Shown here: piece after piece, positions 44,351 through 57,004 of the stretch
Position numbering within the stretch: position 1 is the first letter of the stretch
Layout of the letters: each line of letters opens with the position of its first letter
Assembly (NCBI GenBank): GCA_035578905.1
Contig: JAQJVL010000618.1
Coordinates: forward strand, 434,001-498,000
Length of the DNA: 64,000 nucleotides
Reading direction: 5' to 3'
Origin: Stictocephala bisonia
Taxonomy: Eukaryota > Arthropoda > Insecta > Hemiptera > Membracidae
Program-made: the position numbers and the translations under genes
The notes under the pieces: model-generated
The model's input: the letters and a program-made list of their open reading frames with translations, nothing else
What the model was told of the DNA's origin: nothing
Databases searched by the model: none

Positions 44351-44895
44351 CGTGCGTATATATACAGCTACTCTTTTTTAAATTATGTATAGTTTAGGAT
44401 GTGTATAAATATGTTATTTGGATATTGTTTATTACATATTAAAATGATAGGCACGCTATTGAAAGCCGATCTTATTTTAATTTACAATTTTCTCCGATCG
44501 CTGGAAATTATTATTTAATTAATCTTGTAGGAACCTCTAAACAGGATTACCTTAGAGGCCCTACATTTTCTTGGATTTATGTAAATAGTTATGGAGTTGT
44601 AATCAGTTTTTAAATGTTATGGTTTACTAGGCTATTGTTATTAATTTGTTTGTTGTTGTCAATGTATATAGTAACATAACTGAAATATATTGTTTGTTGA
44701 TGTTAATCTTAAAGTTACACATTTTGTTCTCTTGGTCAGACCTAACAGGTAAAGACTTTTATTTTGTAATAGTCTAGAACAATTAGTGATGTTTTATTTT
44801 AATATTAAAAGATAGTATGCACAATTAATTCTTGTACAAAAGAATGTAAATTTAAATTTAAAATTCAAGAAAATAAATGAATTCTTATTCTTATT
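41940..44895 (+). mobile_element. Jockey/CR1-type LINE, 5'-truncated
   Basis: Begins abruptly near 41940, continues through the endonuclease-RT linker, the reverse transcriptase and a C-terminal domain ending at 44160. A 730-bp 3' untranslated part with a (TG)n tract follows, and it ends in a TTATTC-type tandem tail near 44880-44895. It lacks ORF1 and endonuclease. Confidence 0.85.
44278..44362. repeat. (TG)n microsatellite
   Basis: About 30 TG units, then CG/TG mixtures and TATATA. Lies in the LINE 3' untranslated part. Confidence 0.96.
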
Positions 44896-44899
44896 CTAC

Positions 44900-45495
44900 T
44901 GATCCTAACCTGAAAAGTACAAGATTAGCTTTTAGTAAGTAGGGGCCTAATGAGTTTTGTGGATGTAAATTGTTAGGGTAATCTTAGGCCTATTTCATTA
45001 TTTTTACTTACCTTCACAAATAAATAAATATTAAATACACAAAAATTCACCCAGCAAATAATGCACTCCCTACAACAATTTTACAATACAAACAAGAATA
45101 ACAACGTAGTCATACCTACAACAACAAAAACACATTCATTATTCAATATTTGGATTGTCCAATATAAATTTATAACAAGAAGAATACCAAACTAAACAAA
45201 CGTGAGCTACTGAACCTTAAACGGTCCCTTATAAATCAAAATCATTATTGAGCAATATTAGTAATAGTAAATAGTAATCTAATCTGCTGGTTGCGGTCGG
45301 CAGTTTTTTTAGACCCGACCTGGCGCCTCCAAGCGGTGCACAAGTGTAGAAGGCGGCAGACGCGGGAATTTCAAATGCCCTAACTCTCTGCTTGAACTAC
45401 TTACTCTTCGTTTAACTTAAATTATCCTTTTTAAAAACAAACAAAAAACTACTCTTCATGAAGCAACCTTACAATACCTATAAAATAATTGTAAC
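44900..45495. other. Spacer; GC-richer island at 45290-45390
   Basis: Mostly AT-rich. The minus strand has a GAAG|GTAAGT donor-like site at about 45011. 45290-45390 is richer in GC and CpG. A 5' non-coding exon of the minus-strand gene could lie here, but nothing confirms it. Confidence 0.25.
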
Positions 45496-45499
45496 CTAA

Positions 45500-45680
45500 A
45501 CTTATTATTGTAACAAATAAAAGGTAAAATATTAACATTAGTCCCTTTTTAACTTGTAAATATGATAAGATTAATGAAACAAGTGTTGTCTTGTTTATTT
45601 ATTCATTAATCTTATCATATTTACAAGTTGAAAACGGACTAATGTTAATATTTTACCTTTTATTTGTTACAATAATAAGT
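45500..45680. repeat. Long hairpin, 78-bp arms
   Basis: Arms 45500-45577 and 45603-45680 are reverse complements with about three mismatches in the middle, separated by a 25-nt loop. The arm starts ACTTATTATTGTAACAAATA. A fold-back transposon remnant or a source of double-stranded RNA. Confidence 0.93.
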
Positions 45681-45739
45681 ATGTTGACAATAACACTTTC
45701 ACTGGTGCTACCCTTGTGGACATACAAGGCCGTAGCAAT

Positions 45740-45780
45740 AAAAAAAAAAAAATAAATAAATAAATTAATTAATTAATTGG
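45740..45780. repeat. A-rich and AATT/AAAT microsatellite
   Basis: A12 followed by TAAA and TTAA repeats. Confidence 0.85.
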
Positions 45781-45917
45781 AGAGTTGGGTTTATCGACAT
45801 TATTATATACCTGTAGAGAAAAAATATGCGAGCACATGCAATTATAAATAGTAATAGAATACAGTGTAATACTGATATATACTATGATTTTATTATTATT
45901 AGGGCCTAACTACTATA

Positions 45918-46777
45918 CAGGGTGATTTTTTAAAGTGTGCTACCATTGGGATCTTTTAAACATACAGAGATACAACAAACTTTAAATAGGAAACCTCACC
46001 AACTTAATTTTTCTAATGGAACACTATGTATTTAATGACTGTTTCTGATAAAAAATGTAATTTTAAAACTTTTTTATTCTTTGTATTTTTCCTTTAATAT
46101 TAGCCGTTTTTAATCTATGGACAATCAAATAGTTAACACGGAAACTTTTGGCATTGCAAAATTGAAATAACAGCCATGTTTTATTCTGTAATGTTAGGAT
46201 CCAGGCTTAAATTCATACATTTTAGCTGTCATAAAAGTTGAATATATCAGAAAAAGTTAATATACGAGTAGTTAGCCCAACACTATTTTTTAATAACCCA
46301 GTTTCTACTACTAATTTTAAAAACCTTTATTTCCTTTTTCATCTTAGTTTCACAATTAAATTTATTTTGTATAATAAAATAGCACTTATTACATCATAAG
46401 TACATTATTATGATAGGTATGTAATCGCAACATAGTACATTTTTTTGAATATTGAATGCCCTGGCTCCCTCAAAAGTTGCCATTTTTAACTATTTGAGTG
46501 TCCGTAGATTAGAAACGGCTAATATTAAAGGAAAAATCCAAAGAATAAAAAAGTCTTAAAATTACATTTTCTATCAAAAACCATAATTAAATACATAGTG
46601 TTCTATAATAAAAAAGTAAGTTGTCTGCCATTTTGGAAAATGGCGGTTTTTTGAAAAAACGCTAAATGTATATTTTTATTTTAAGGAAAAAGTAGGTGAA
46701 GTTCCCCATGTAAAGTTTGTTGTATTTCTGCAGGTTTGAAAGATCCTAATAGTGGCACACTTTTAAAAATCACCCTC
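45918..46777. mobile_element. Long-TIR fold-back element, short member
   Basis: CAGGGTGATTTTTTAAAGTG on the left, inverted on the right; arms of over 200 bp with one arm lacking about 50 bp. TA at 45916-45917 and 46778-46779. No coding part; it is the deleted relative of the element at 21093-22932. Confidence 0.8.
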
Positions 46778-46779
46778 TA

Positions 46780-47234
46780 TACATTATTATACCATATATT
46801 GGTATCACATTTCAAGTTTAATAAAATCCAGAATTGGGTATAATTATGTAAAAAGGTTTACTCTGTAAAAAACCAATGACTTTTTTAACATTTAAATAAC
46901 ATGGTTTAATTTGATTGATGTATGATACAAAATTTTAAAGAGTTTAGCAATTGACAAGATACAGAGAAGAGTCACATTGACTTTACACATTCCCTCAATA
47001 TATTATACAGTATAATGATATTTAGAAAAGAATTGAGCCAGTAAACACAGCATCTTAATTTATTACTTAATCACTCAAACATTTAGCACCAGTGATTAAA
47101 ATAAGTTTATTATAAACAAGCCAATCCGTTTATTAGTGTTCATTCGAAAAGATAGTTAAAAATAAAACATAAGTAATCCAAATTATTTCAGAGAAATGAA
47201 ACTTTATCACAAAATTGTCCCAGGATGTTCCTTT

Positions 47235-47276
<42 letters not shown>

Positions 47277-47870
47277 GTTTGTACAGTACTAAAGAGTAAA
47301 ATTATCATAATATTGTGTAAATTAATTTTAATTTATTGCAATTTATTTGTAAGAAAACGTGACTTTTTATTTGTATGTATTTGTTTATTTTGATTAATTA
47401 ATATGGATCGACGATGTAGGCCTAATCTGGTGACTAGATAGTGTCACTGTCGCAGTGTTATTAGGCCTAACTGCAATCGTCGGCAAAGGTCCCTTAAACA
47501 CGCCAATTACTTCAGAGACGTTCTAGTTACAATACAGTTCGTCACTATAGGCTTCTGTTCGTTTTAGTCCAAAATATCTCATCACAAACATTAAATAATA
47601 TACCTTACATTCATACACGTGAGACGCCGACATAACGTTGTGCGTATTTTAAATGAATGTAAAACTTAATAAACCACAGCATCCGTGTTGAGGTTCAGCA
47701 GTGCGAGTGTTCAAACGTACTTGCATTCACGTTCTGAGTGGCCTCGAACGATCGCCTGTATACGATAAAGTTTGTATAGAACATCGATTGTGTAATATAG
47801 TGATCTTCAATAATATATTCGACTAGTCAAGTGAGTCAATAATTTTAAACACAGTAGACTAGATTTATTA
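46780..47870. other. Spacer with 36-base T run
   Basis: T36 at 47238-47273. 47400-47780 holds more CpG than its surroundings and could be promoter-like, but there is no supporting motif. The small frame across the T run is not a gene. Confidence 0.35.
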
Positions 47871-48457
47871 TTTACTAGCTGTACCCGCCCGCTTCGCCGG
47901 TCATAATATTGAGTTTGATTTAGAACCTAATAGGTGAAAGAATTCGAGCATTTTTGCTTCTTCTACCAATATTAGATTTTTTAGGAGGCATGTCATAAAA
48001 AGTAAACTGCAAAACAAATAATTATTTATTTTTTATTTTCACGTTTCACCACATGTTTTAATTACCGAGGAAAAAAGGTTAACACCAAATACAGATCACC
48101 CGATCAAGTAAAAGTAGTGTGTGCTACACTCTCAAGGTGAAATGTAGAACTACAATAAATCAAAACATATACAGTACTGTTGTTGTTGTGAGAACTTCAA
48201 TCTGCTTATGGCATGTGAAACTACATTAAACCACACAGTCATTGTTTTTTGTAAACAATTCAGATTCTCCATTTGAATAACATGGGATCTTTAGGAGCCC
48301 GTGGGGTGGGACCCTGTGGACGGATCTGCATCAAACTTCACAGAAACCATCTCGGGAGTATACAGGACAACATCCTAAAGTTTCATGGCGATCGGTTGGA
48401 TGGTTTGGCAGCGCATAAACTTCAAATATACAAACATCCTCTTTTATAAATATAGAT
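47871..48457 (+). repeat. Dispersed element starting TAGCTGTACCCGCCCGCTTC
   Basis: Starts CTAGCTGTACCCGCCCGCTTCGCCGG-like and ends with CGATCGGTTGGATGGTTTGG and ATACAAACATCCTC..ATAAATATAGATT. This beginning and end are familiar from a widespread arthropod repeat, probably a LINE 3' part; I cannot name the family with confidence. About 590 bp, no coding part. Confidence 0.5.
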
Positions 48458-48459
48458 TT

Positions 48460-49160
48460 CACAGATGAAAGTAATTTTTTTCAAACTTTGCTAGCTAAGT
48501 ATATTCACACATAATGTATTTCACCCTTGACTTTAAATGGCTATTTAAAAGGAATGTATATAATGTGAACGATTAAAGATTTATTCCATCATGACATTTA
48601 TACTGTATGAATATATTTGGGGAGAAAATTCACGCTTCACTATAAAAATGTAAAAATCTATATCTTTTAGACAATTGTTTACGTCTATTACATTGTGCTA
48701 ATGTAAAAATGGTGTGACGTTCAAACTTAGCACGTGGTACTTTTTATTTCAGAACGATATTTTGTAAACATGTAGAAACAATCTAATTTGGAAAATTAAC
48801 AACCAGGCAGATTTCTATCACAATTAGATTTGTATCCTGTTTTGGCATAGGCTAGTTCTTAATTATTTTTTTTAAACATAGTATTGCGATAAATTTTGAT
48901 CACAACATTGAGTTTGTCAGTGTATTTATAGGAGTAAATAAATGACCATGATATAAGGATAAATGAGTAATAGCATTAGTTTTATCCTTGTTATACATAC
49001 CTAAAATAGATATATCATATAGTAATACGAATGGACTAGGGGACACCCCTATACGCTACGCGTGCCAACCCCGTCACTCGCTGCGCTCGTTACACCTCGG
49101 CCTTCGGCCTCGGCTAGTGACTCTTGACTACAAATAATAGTAGCTTAACTGTATAACAAT
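48460..49160. other. AT-rich spacer with CpG-rich patch at 49035-49125
   Basis: The patch contains CTCGGCCTTCGGCCTCGG, a self-complementary run, and CACTCGCTGCGCTCG. It is likely part of a transposon but has no matching copy in the window. Confidence 0.35.
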
Positions 49161-49164
49161 ATTA

Positions 49165-49535
49165 AATTTATTTACAGCATCTCACTCACATTAATTGCCT
49201 TGCTACCTATTTATTATCATAAACACCCAATGATATTACTTTGTCTATTTCAAACGTGTTTATTTCATTTGTTTTTGTTTAACAGGTAAAGATTAATTAG
49301 ATACATAAAATAACTGCATTATTTTAAAACATGCCTACAACCTTTCATAATTTTACATTAAGAAATATCTAACCTCATCAATATTACAAACACCATTGTT
49401 TACATTTAAACAGACATTGAAAAGTTTTGTAAATTATTATTTATATTTGAACAGCTGTTACTTTTCGACTCTTATAACTCCCTCTCCATGTTATTCTTAT
49501 GGCCTAAAAACGAACTTTGAGGGCTTCCCGTAACA
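49165..49535 (-). repeat. Dispersed repeat, inverted copy of 31303-31660
   Basis: Ends at GAACTTTGAGGGCTTCCCGT, the complement of the start of the other copy, and follows it for about 350 bp. Confidence 0.75.
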
Positions 49536-49734
49536 TTTAACATAACATAACACACTTATTGGCTTATTTAACATTTTATCCGACTGATTAGTAGTAAATC
49601 AGTCATTATTTATTAAATTATCAAAATTGTCCATCCCCGAGTTCTTGATTTATTTATTAAGAGTTTAAAATCGACGCTTTGCGATATCGATGGAATATTC
49701 AAATAAAAAAGAAATTACAAAAATGTTTAAGTAT

Positions 49735-50240
49735 ATGCAGTGGTGGCCTGGTCGTCAGAGACTCTTTTGATTGTGGTCAGGGTGGGTTGGGGTGGGATTT
49801 GAGGGGGTGTACAGAAGGGGGGGATTGTTGTGTGATTTGGGTGAGGGTTTTCTCGTGTCTGGTTGTTGTGGGTCATTGAGTTTTGTGGGTTGGGCATGGG
49901 GGTGGAGAGGTTTAGTGTGGTAGGGCTCATTCATGATCAAAAATCAGGTAGGGTCGTGGGTTAGAGGTTCCGTTGTTGGTTAGGGGTTGGGGTCTGGTGG
50001 GGTGGGCGGCTGGGGCGGGGTGGGGGGGTTGGGGTAGTGTGGGGGATGGGGGGGGGGTGGGTTTGGTGTGGTTTATGTCTGGTGATGATGGCTGTGCTGG
50101 GTTTTTGTTGTTGGCTAATAATAATATATTTTATTGGATTGTGTTTTGTAAGGTTTAGTTGAGTGAGGGTTGGGGAGGCGGTAGGGCTTAGTGGTATTAG
50201 TGTGTGGGATGTGGTCGGTGAGAAATGTTAAATGGGAGAG
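49735..50240. other. G/T-rich segment
   Basis: The plus strand is dominated by G and T with runs up to nine G. There are many GGGG and GGTGGG blocks that could form G-quadruplexes if real, and very few C. It marks the left edge of the anomalous region. Confidence 0.75.
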
Positions 50241-53200
50241 GGAGTGAGGCGATTAGTTACGGACATTGTGACTCGGCACCTTTGTAGGGACTTGGGGATC
50301 TGTCAGACACTTGTATCAATTTGAAATGATTATATGTTAAGGCGTAAAACTAGAGTGTCGTGTCTGCACCCATTTAAAGGTAGGACTCAGACCTGCCATA
50401 AACATCCGCGCACCGTGATTGTGAGATGTTACATATACCCGCGCTATGCACAAATTTTGTTTGGAGGGGAGTAGTGACTGAGGGCTATTTTACCGGGATT
50501 TCATTAGGGATTGAATCGCTTTGCGAGCGTATCTCAATCTGTTCAATCTAATACGCAACGCAATTTCCCAAGGCTACCGCTCATACTCTCTCCTGTCGAT
50601 GGCCCTTGGTGGCCACACTAATATTGCCTCGTTCTGTTGTAGATACTACCTGTCTAATAGCACGGCGGCTTGGAGGGGAGAGAGAGACATCGAGAAGCGG
50701 CGTTGAGAATTTGACGGGCAGTGAGTACTGAGCGCGGACATGTTGATGCAATGCACACCCGCAAGAGTGTTCTCATTTGGCTCTTATCCGGAAACGCAAC
50801 ATTCGTTCTGGAACGCACCCGACCAAGGGTGGCATGGCAGGGGTTCCTGTTCGGGGCTCGACATTACTGCCGGACATATACGGTGGGACGGGTTGGGCCC
50901 CTTTAGTAAAATATGAGGTAGTACTTATCTAACGTTCTCGGGCACTCAACTGCTTAGCGAAGACACCTGTGCTCAACCCTTAAGTCATGTGTGTCGATGA
51001 TATGAATTTGTCTCTTAGCTTCATGTGGTCTATTGTACATTTTGTAACAAAATAATCATTGTCTAGGTCCCCATATGAATTTGAGTGAATCTAGTACGGT
51101 TGGTGGAGGAGTGTGGTATACTCGAAAACTTTTGGACGTTACTATTACCTTGCACTCGATCCGTTTGAGTTTGGTGGTATGGGAATGGCGTGGGTATCTG
51201 GGTATATATATGTGCGTGAGTTGGTGGCAGGGAGTTTTATTCTCCTCGAGGTGGGACCGTAGAGTGTGTCGAGGAACGAGATTCGACCTTTTTATTTGCA
51301 GTCTCGCCCGTTAAGTGCGGCGGCGAACCTACCTCGAAACTATGGCAACGCGTTTTCTTCATCCTTCTTATCGCAACATTCCCCCGATTTTCCACAAGCG
51401 CAGCCTCTCAGGCAGGGACAATGTTTACTGCCTCATATGCACAGCTCTGAAGAACTCCTGGCGACCAAGATGTGTTCTGCGATTCTTCCACCATTCTTCT
51501 GGTACGATCAAAAACGAAAAGTGAATTAGGTATGTGTCATTTTAGTTCATTGGAAACGAGTTTATAGTATGGTCGACTCATGAACAATATTTAAGCAATA
51601 TTGTAATTTAGCACGTTTCGGCAATGACATTTGTATCGTGGAGATCTGACTATAATTCCTTTAAAGTTTATGCTGATTTGATCTTTAGTTTTAAATCAAG
51701 GAAGTCTAAAAATGTGACATCGCCCCCCCCGAGTCTGGAGGATAACTTCTGTGCTCCCCAAAATTTCCGCTATCCTCACGGCAGACAAGCGAAGAGAACA
51801 AGGTGTTCATTATGACTGGGAGGGGAGAGGAAAAGTGGGCAACAGGGGAAGGAGGGAAAAGCAGAAAAAAGAACAAAAGAAAAAGGAGAAAGAAAAAGGG
51901 TTGCTTTTGAGGGAAATTTACAATGGGGAAAGGAGGCGAAAGGGGGCGAAGCAGTCCATCAGTGTGGTAGATAAGTGGTTTGAATTTGTGTTTCGATCAT
52001 CCTCTTGCGACAAATTTCAACCAGTTTGACGTATTGAGCCAAAATCATAATACACTTGTCTGCCTTAATACCTCACATGTGGAACACAAGTTTCAGATAA
52101 GGAAAATTACTAAAATAGCTCCTAGCAACAATATACGGACACAACTAGTTAAAGAATGACTGAGAATGCATCGTTGGGGCTGCAGGAGGTGATGTCAACA
52201 AACATTATCCATCACTTTATTAAAACAGACGATATCAAATTCAGACCGCCGCTTTCATTTTTTACGCCATTTTGTCATCAGTAGCAAGGGACACGTCGCA
52301 AAAAACTGTGACCCGCAGAAATTGGCTACTCAACATATGGACCACACCCCCAAAATTCGGGTGCGGGTTCAATTTATTGTACCCAATGAGGCCTGTTCCT
52401 TACCATACACATAGTGTACTGAGGCGGTCACAGGACCCCTAGTATATATAGTTTGGTAAGAGATATTTAGTAGTCGTACAAATAATTAGCCACCTCGCGG
52501 CTGTTACGGGAAACGGTACGGGTTTAATTGAAGCATCCTTCAAACAGTGCGCCTATTGTGGCGTTTTTATCTGCACCCCGTCCGTGCCTGATCGGCCAAC
52601 CTTTTCAATCTTGGCAGTCTGTGACCCATGAGCACGGCGAACACTCTGCCCGTAATAGACGGGGCAGCCTGGCGCCACTCCTAGGCCAGATGTTTTTTGA
52701 GTATACTACGTACATTTGTGTTATGTCGACGTAGGTTAATTATACGACCAGCCGCCAATCTAGCCGGAGTGAACGGCGGGCGATTCCCCCCAATGACAGA
52801 AGAAGGAAGTTGCAGTTATATAAGCCCAGCGGAAAAACAAAAGCGGCTGGCGATCTGTCGCTTGCCCGCTGAATAAGGTATCTCCGGACGTAGATCCAAT
52901 ACCTATGCGGTTTCGTCCTACCGCCGGGGCCGAATCACGTCCATCGATCGCACAATCTTAGGGCTTCCAATCAATCGGCTAGGATAGGCGCGTGCAGGGG
53001 ACGCCCACTGCGTTTAGTGAGACAGGTCGCTGCTCATTAGTCGATCTCCCTACTCCTCCATATTGATGTGAGATTGCTCTGGCTGAATAGGCCACAGGGG
53101 GATGGGACTATTAACATTGGGTAAATAAGACGGCCATCAGTTTCTGTGATGTCTGTAAATACTATACGAGCCAATGATAACGGAATCAGCTGGCACGCTA

Positions 53201-56100
53201 AAACGCGACCCGATTTCAATCGTGAATAAGTTGTTCTTCTATTTGACAAAAAAACTTTCATGCCTAACCTTTACCAGCAACAGCACTCCACCTGAGGTTC
53301 TAGCCGCCGAACCCAACTTGTTCTCATTGCCATTGGTAAGTTTGATACCCTGGCAGGCCCCAGAGTACCGAGAGGATTGTCATAGTATTTAGCATGCCAA
53401 CACATAAAGGGGCGGTACGGAAAGTGTGCGGCGCGGTATGATTTGTGGGTTTGGGAGTGTTCGATCTCATGGTTTTTGGGAAAGTTGGTCACTCATTGTA
53501 AGCGTGTGAGCCGAACTACGATCCTCCCATCCTAACGAAATAAAATACAGCCCCGCGAAGCGCAGAATAACGGTTTCTTAGTCAGCAAAACATCGCCTTA
53601 TTTCAAAGTAGCTCTAATAGTTTCTCAAAATACCTTCTCCTCCAGCTCCTCTGAGCCATCGCACAACTTTGCTAATCATGGCACGTTGTTACCCTTGAGA
53701 CAGTCTAGTGACCTAGGCCTAATTTTAGTGGCACTGGGACAATGCTCAAAGGCAAGGCCTATTCATCAATCAAGCTTGTAAATGAATACTATAATGAGAT
53801 TATTATACTATGTGTAAACTCTCATTGCCCCGGCGGGGAATAACCGGTGTTTCAGTCGCGACCATACCTCGCCCCCTATTTCATATAGTGCTCTATGGTG
53901 ATTTTAATATAAGTTGTTCCCCACGCACACGAATGCCAAGACTCCCCTTGTCAACCTCCCTTAGCACGTGTTCTGTACACCGGCGGCTCTGACAAGGGCT
54001 TAACCTGTCTTCCTTCATTCATAGTGCATAACCTGGGGTAGGGCCGAAGTGTTAAATGTTCATGATATATTTATTGTTAAACTTCATGGCGCTAGTAGCG
54101 AACCCCCAATTGGTAAGTTTGGTGTAGGCCAGATATTTCCATCCATGGATTAATTATATGTCTGGTCCTACGTATTTTATTCCTGGTTTTATAGTAAGAT
54201 CTACAGGCGTGATTCTAGTATATTTATATACAAGTATTTAAGCTAAAATCTTCTGCCTAGATTGTATCACAGGTAATTTTTTCACCTAGGTGAACATATA
54301 TTATACTCCTGGAGACGCACGGTGCTCCTGCGAGTACCTTTATTGCCACCGCAAAAAAATAATGGATTTGTGTTATGACGGGTAGGTGATTGACGGTTGC
54401 AGCTGTTGGGCATAATGGCCCGGTCATGGAACCAGTGCTAGTTTGACGGCTCCGGCGGTAGGGAGGGGAGTGGGAGTGGTGGGCGCGGGAAGCTAATGGG
54501 GCCGCCCGTTTACTTTATTATTTACTGGTGAGGCGGGTATGATAAGTGGCCCCACGTTGCGAAGGGATGAATGATTGGGGACAGGCACGGCGACTTAATC
54601 ATGTTTAAACTGTTTCCACCATCATCATGAGCACAGCTCATACCCTACAGCAGGACACCATACAGTTCATCTCTCCTCTTTTTTTTTTTGATTTTGTTTT
54701 TCAAGATGCTAATATACACATGGATGGTAGTACCCCAACACCCAACAACCGTGCCCCGAAGCCATGACAATTCCATAATATTTCAATATGTCTAACATCT
54801 ATGCATTAGTTATGCTGCAATACACTGTGGAGGGCTCGGGATGCGTTCTTTTATATTCTGCCTAAGAGATCAATGGGTGATCTTGGGTCATGAAGGCGCT
54901 CCACTGTGTTTTTGCCACTGCAATACCACGTTGTTGTATGCGAACTTTTATCATGGCTGCAAATACAACTGATGAGTATTGCGACTCTTTTCATATTGCT
55001 GCAAATACAGACTGTGCCTGGGTGCGGGTCTCCGACATGCGATCGGTGATCGCTTGCCAATACAAATGATGTGGATGAGCTTTTCAGGGCAGGGATCTGA
55101 CCTAAAAACCTGTTGGGGGCCATGCGCGGGGTAACCTTTGTGATAGACTGCTATCATCTGTTACGTGTGTAACCATGACGCCTTTTTAAGTCTGAACATC
55201 ACTGATGTGTATGACGCTTTTGCTGTATGCTGCAAATGCTACACTGTTCGCGAGTTCCACATGGCCTTATTTTATGCCTTGGCCTAATACATTCGCATGT
55301 AGGAGGTGTATGCGCATGTATATATTGCTTCTATACACTTCTGCTGGGGGTTGCGGGAATGCCAGGTCGGGGGTATATAGGTTGTTCACACCGGGTGCTC
55401 ATGTGGCTCTATTGGTGATATATGAACATAGGGGCGACTCGTCTGGGTGTCTGTTAAGGTGTGGGTAGGAATATGCTGGTAGATTTCGTACGGGAGGCCG
55501 ATCGGTTGGGGGAGGGGGAGCGCGATTTTTGTGGCTGTTACGCTGCTGGTGGTCATTGGGTGTAGAATAAGAATATTCACGGATCCGGTTGGTCTGGAAC
55601 AGATGAGGGTTACTTGGGTCCTTTTATGGTCCCAGTAATTTACTTAATAACATGCTTTCACACAACCCGGAAGGATCACTATTTGCACTCGTCCGGGAGG
55701 AGGTTACATTGAAAGGGTGGATGTAGTCGTTTGAAACTATGATTCTAATTGATGGGGGTCCACCGTGTCATGGGTGTAACGGCACCACTGTAAATCCACA
55801 ACACCCTCCCAAAACTCCGAACTTCGGGGGACCCGAAAGTAGCTGCTAGCGTGATGTGGCGGGGTGGCCTGGGCGTAAGGTTTGATCGTAGCTGTTTTGG
55901 GGGTTGGTCTCATAGGGTGGGGTAAAACACAATTTTGGTGGTTTCGTAACTTCGTGACTAACCAAGTGACTGATAACTTGATTATGTACAGATGGTCGCA
56001 CACTGTCTTGTATCTTTAGGTTCTAAGGCGCCGATCATTGGTAGACGGCATACCCAAAGTTAAGCAATATGGGTTCGATTAGAGTGTTGTGGTCTAGGAT
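50240..56100. other. Compositionally anomalous region, no genes or repeats recognised
   Basis: Base use approaches equal proportions of all four bases, with frequent CpG, unlike the AT-rich remainder. Open frames are about 60-90 codons, as expected by chance, on both strands. No transposon motif, tRNA or splice-consistent exon was found. Short AT-rich islands that look native (for example 52025-52140 and 54040-54330) interrupt it. A purine-rich block lies at 51830-51950. The likeliest explanation is low-quality consensus sequence; foreign or highly diverged DNA is a weaker alternative, since bacterial DNA would show long genes. Confidence 0.6.
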
Positions 56101-56400
56101 ATACTTAAGATCGTGCAATCATAGGTTTGTATATCTCTCAAAAACTTTTTAAAAGTGCTACTAAACAGATAATGCTCTACTATTCTTTATCTATTCGGGA
56201 TATAAACTACATGATTTATTTCTGTTATACTTAACATAAAGCTGTTCATAATTAATAGTAAAATTATTATACTTGATCCACAATTGTCGTAGCCTATTCA
56301 GATATTCATGATCTTTAGATACCGCCTTTAGGATCAATATGTAAAAACTGGCCGTTTCCTCCTAAGTAAGCGATTAATATTTAGGGCTGTATATATTAGC
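56100..56400. other. AT-rich island
   Basis: Native-looking AT-rich sequence between two GC-rich parts. No feature. Confidence 0.4.
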
Positions 56401-56760
56401 TGAGTCTGCCAAACATGTTCCATTGCAGAAAGCAGATGGTCGTAGCCTGTGGGTGGGGGGGGCACGGGATCACTCCAGTAGGCAAGGGCGGAGGGGCTTC
56501 TGGGTGGAGGATGCGCGTCGGTGGGAGTTTTGATGGCGTACAAGGCTTGGAACCGAAGGACGCACGGCCACCAGCGGGACGGCATGGGAGCACGTGTGGG
56601 GACTGTGCAGTGCCCAGAGAAACCCACCCCGCGAGGTCGGCAGGGTCTTTTTCTCTTATTTCTATCCCCACCCCCCACAATTACACTCCGGTTTAGTTTT
56701 CCTCTGTGTAATACTTTTACCGTTAACTTTTGGGCCTTGTGTGCCTTTGCGCCTTGGGAC
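56400..56760. other. GC-rich segment, overlapping chance frames
   Basis: G-rich, then C-rich on the plus strand, with overlapping frames of 80-148 codons on both strands. The translations are Pro/Gly/Arg-rich and lack motifs, so I take them as a by-product of few stop codons in GC-rich DNA. Confidence 0.5.
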
Positions 56761-56905
56761 TGGGGTTGAAGTCGATCCATATCCCGTATTTCACCAATTA
56801 ACTACTGCTTATATTATGATTCATCATCAATGACACTATTACTATCTAATGTTTATAAACACCCTCATTTCTACTTAATCTATATAAACATGTCGCTGGT
56901 AGGAT

Positions 56906-57004
56906 TCAGCACATCTGAACTACTAAGAATATGACGTACTCTTCTTCGATTTCGTCGTCTTCATCGTGTGTTAGCATAGCAAGACATTTTCTTTTCTTAC
57001 CCAT
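56906..57004 (-). other. Possible 32-codon N-terminal fragment
   Basis: The minus-strand frame MGKKRKCLAMLTHDEDDEIE then EEYV.. ends at 56906. Basic then acidic starts like this occur in transposases of several DNA transposon families, and the upstream 57030-57170 has CpG-rich, partly repeated motifs (CCGCGTCTAGGAAAAC, CCGCGCCTAGGAAAAC). Too short to assign. Confidence 0.2.

Noticed and set aside
50521..56780. Many frames of 60-148 codons in the anomalous region
   Set aside because: Lengths fit chance in GC-richer DNA, frames overlap on both strands, and none shows a motif or splice pattern.
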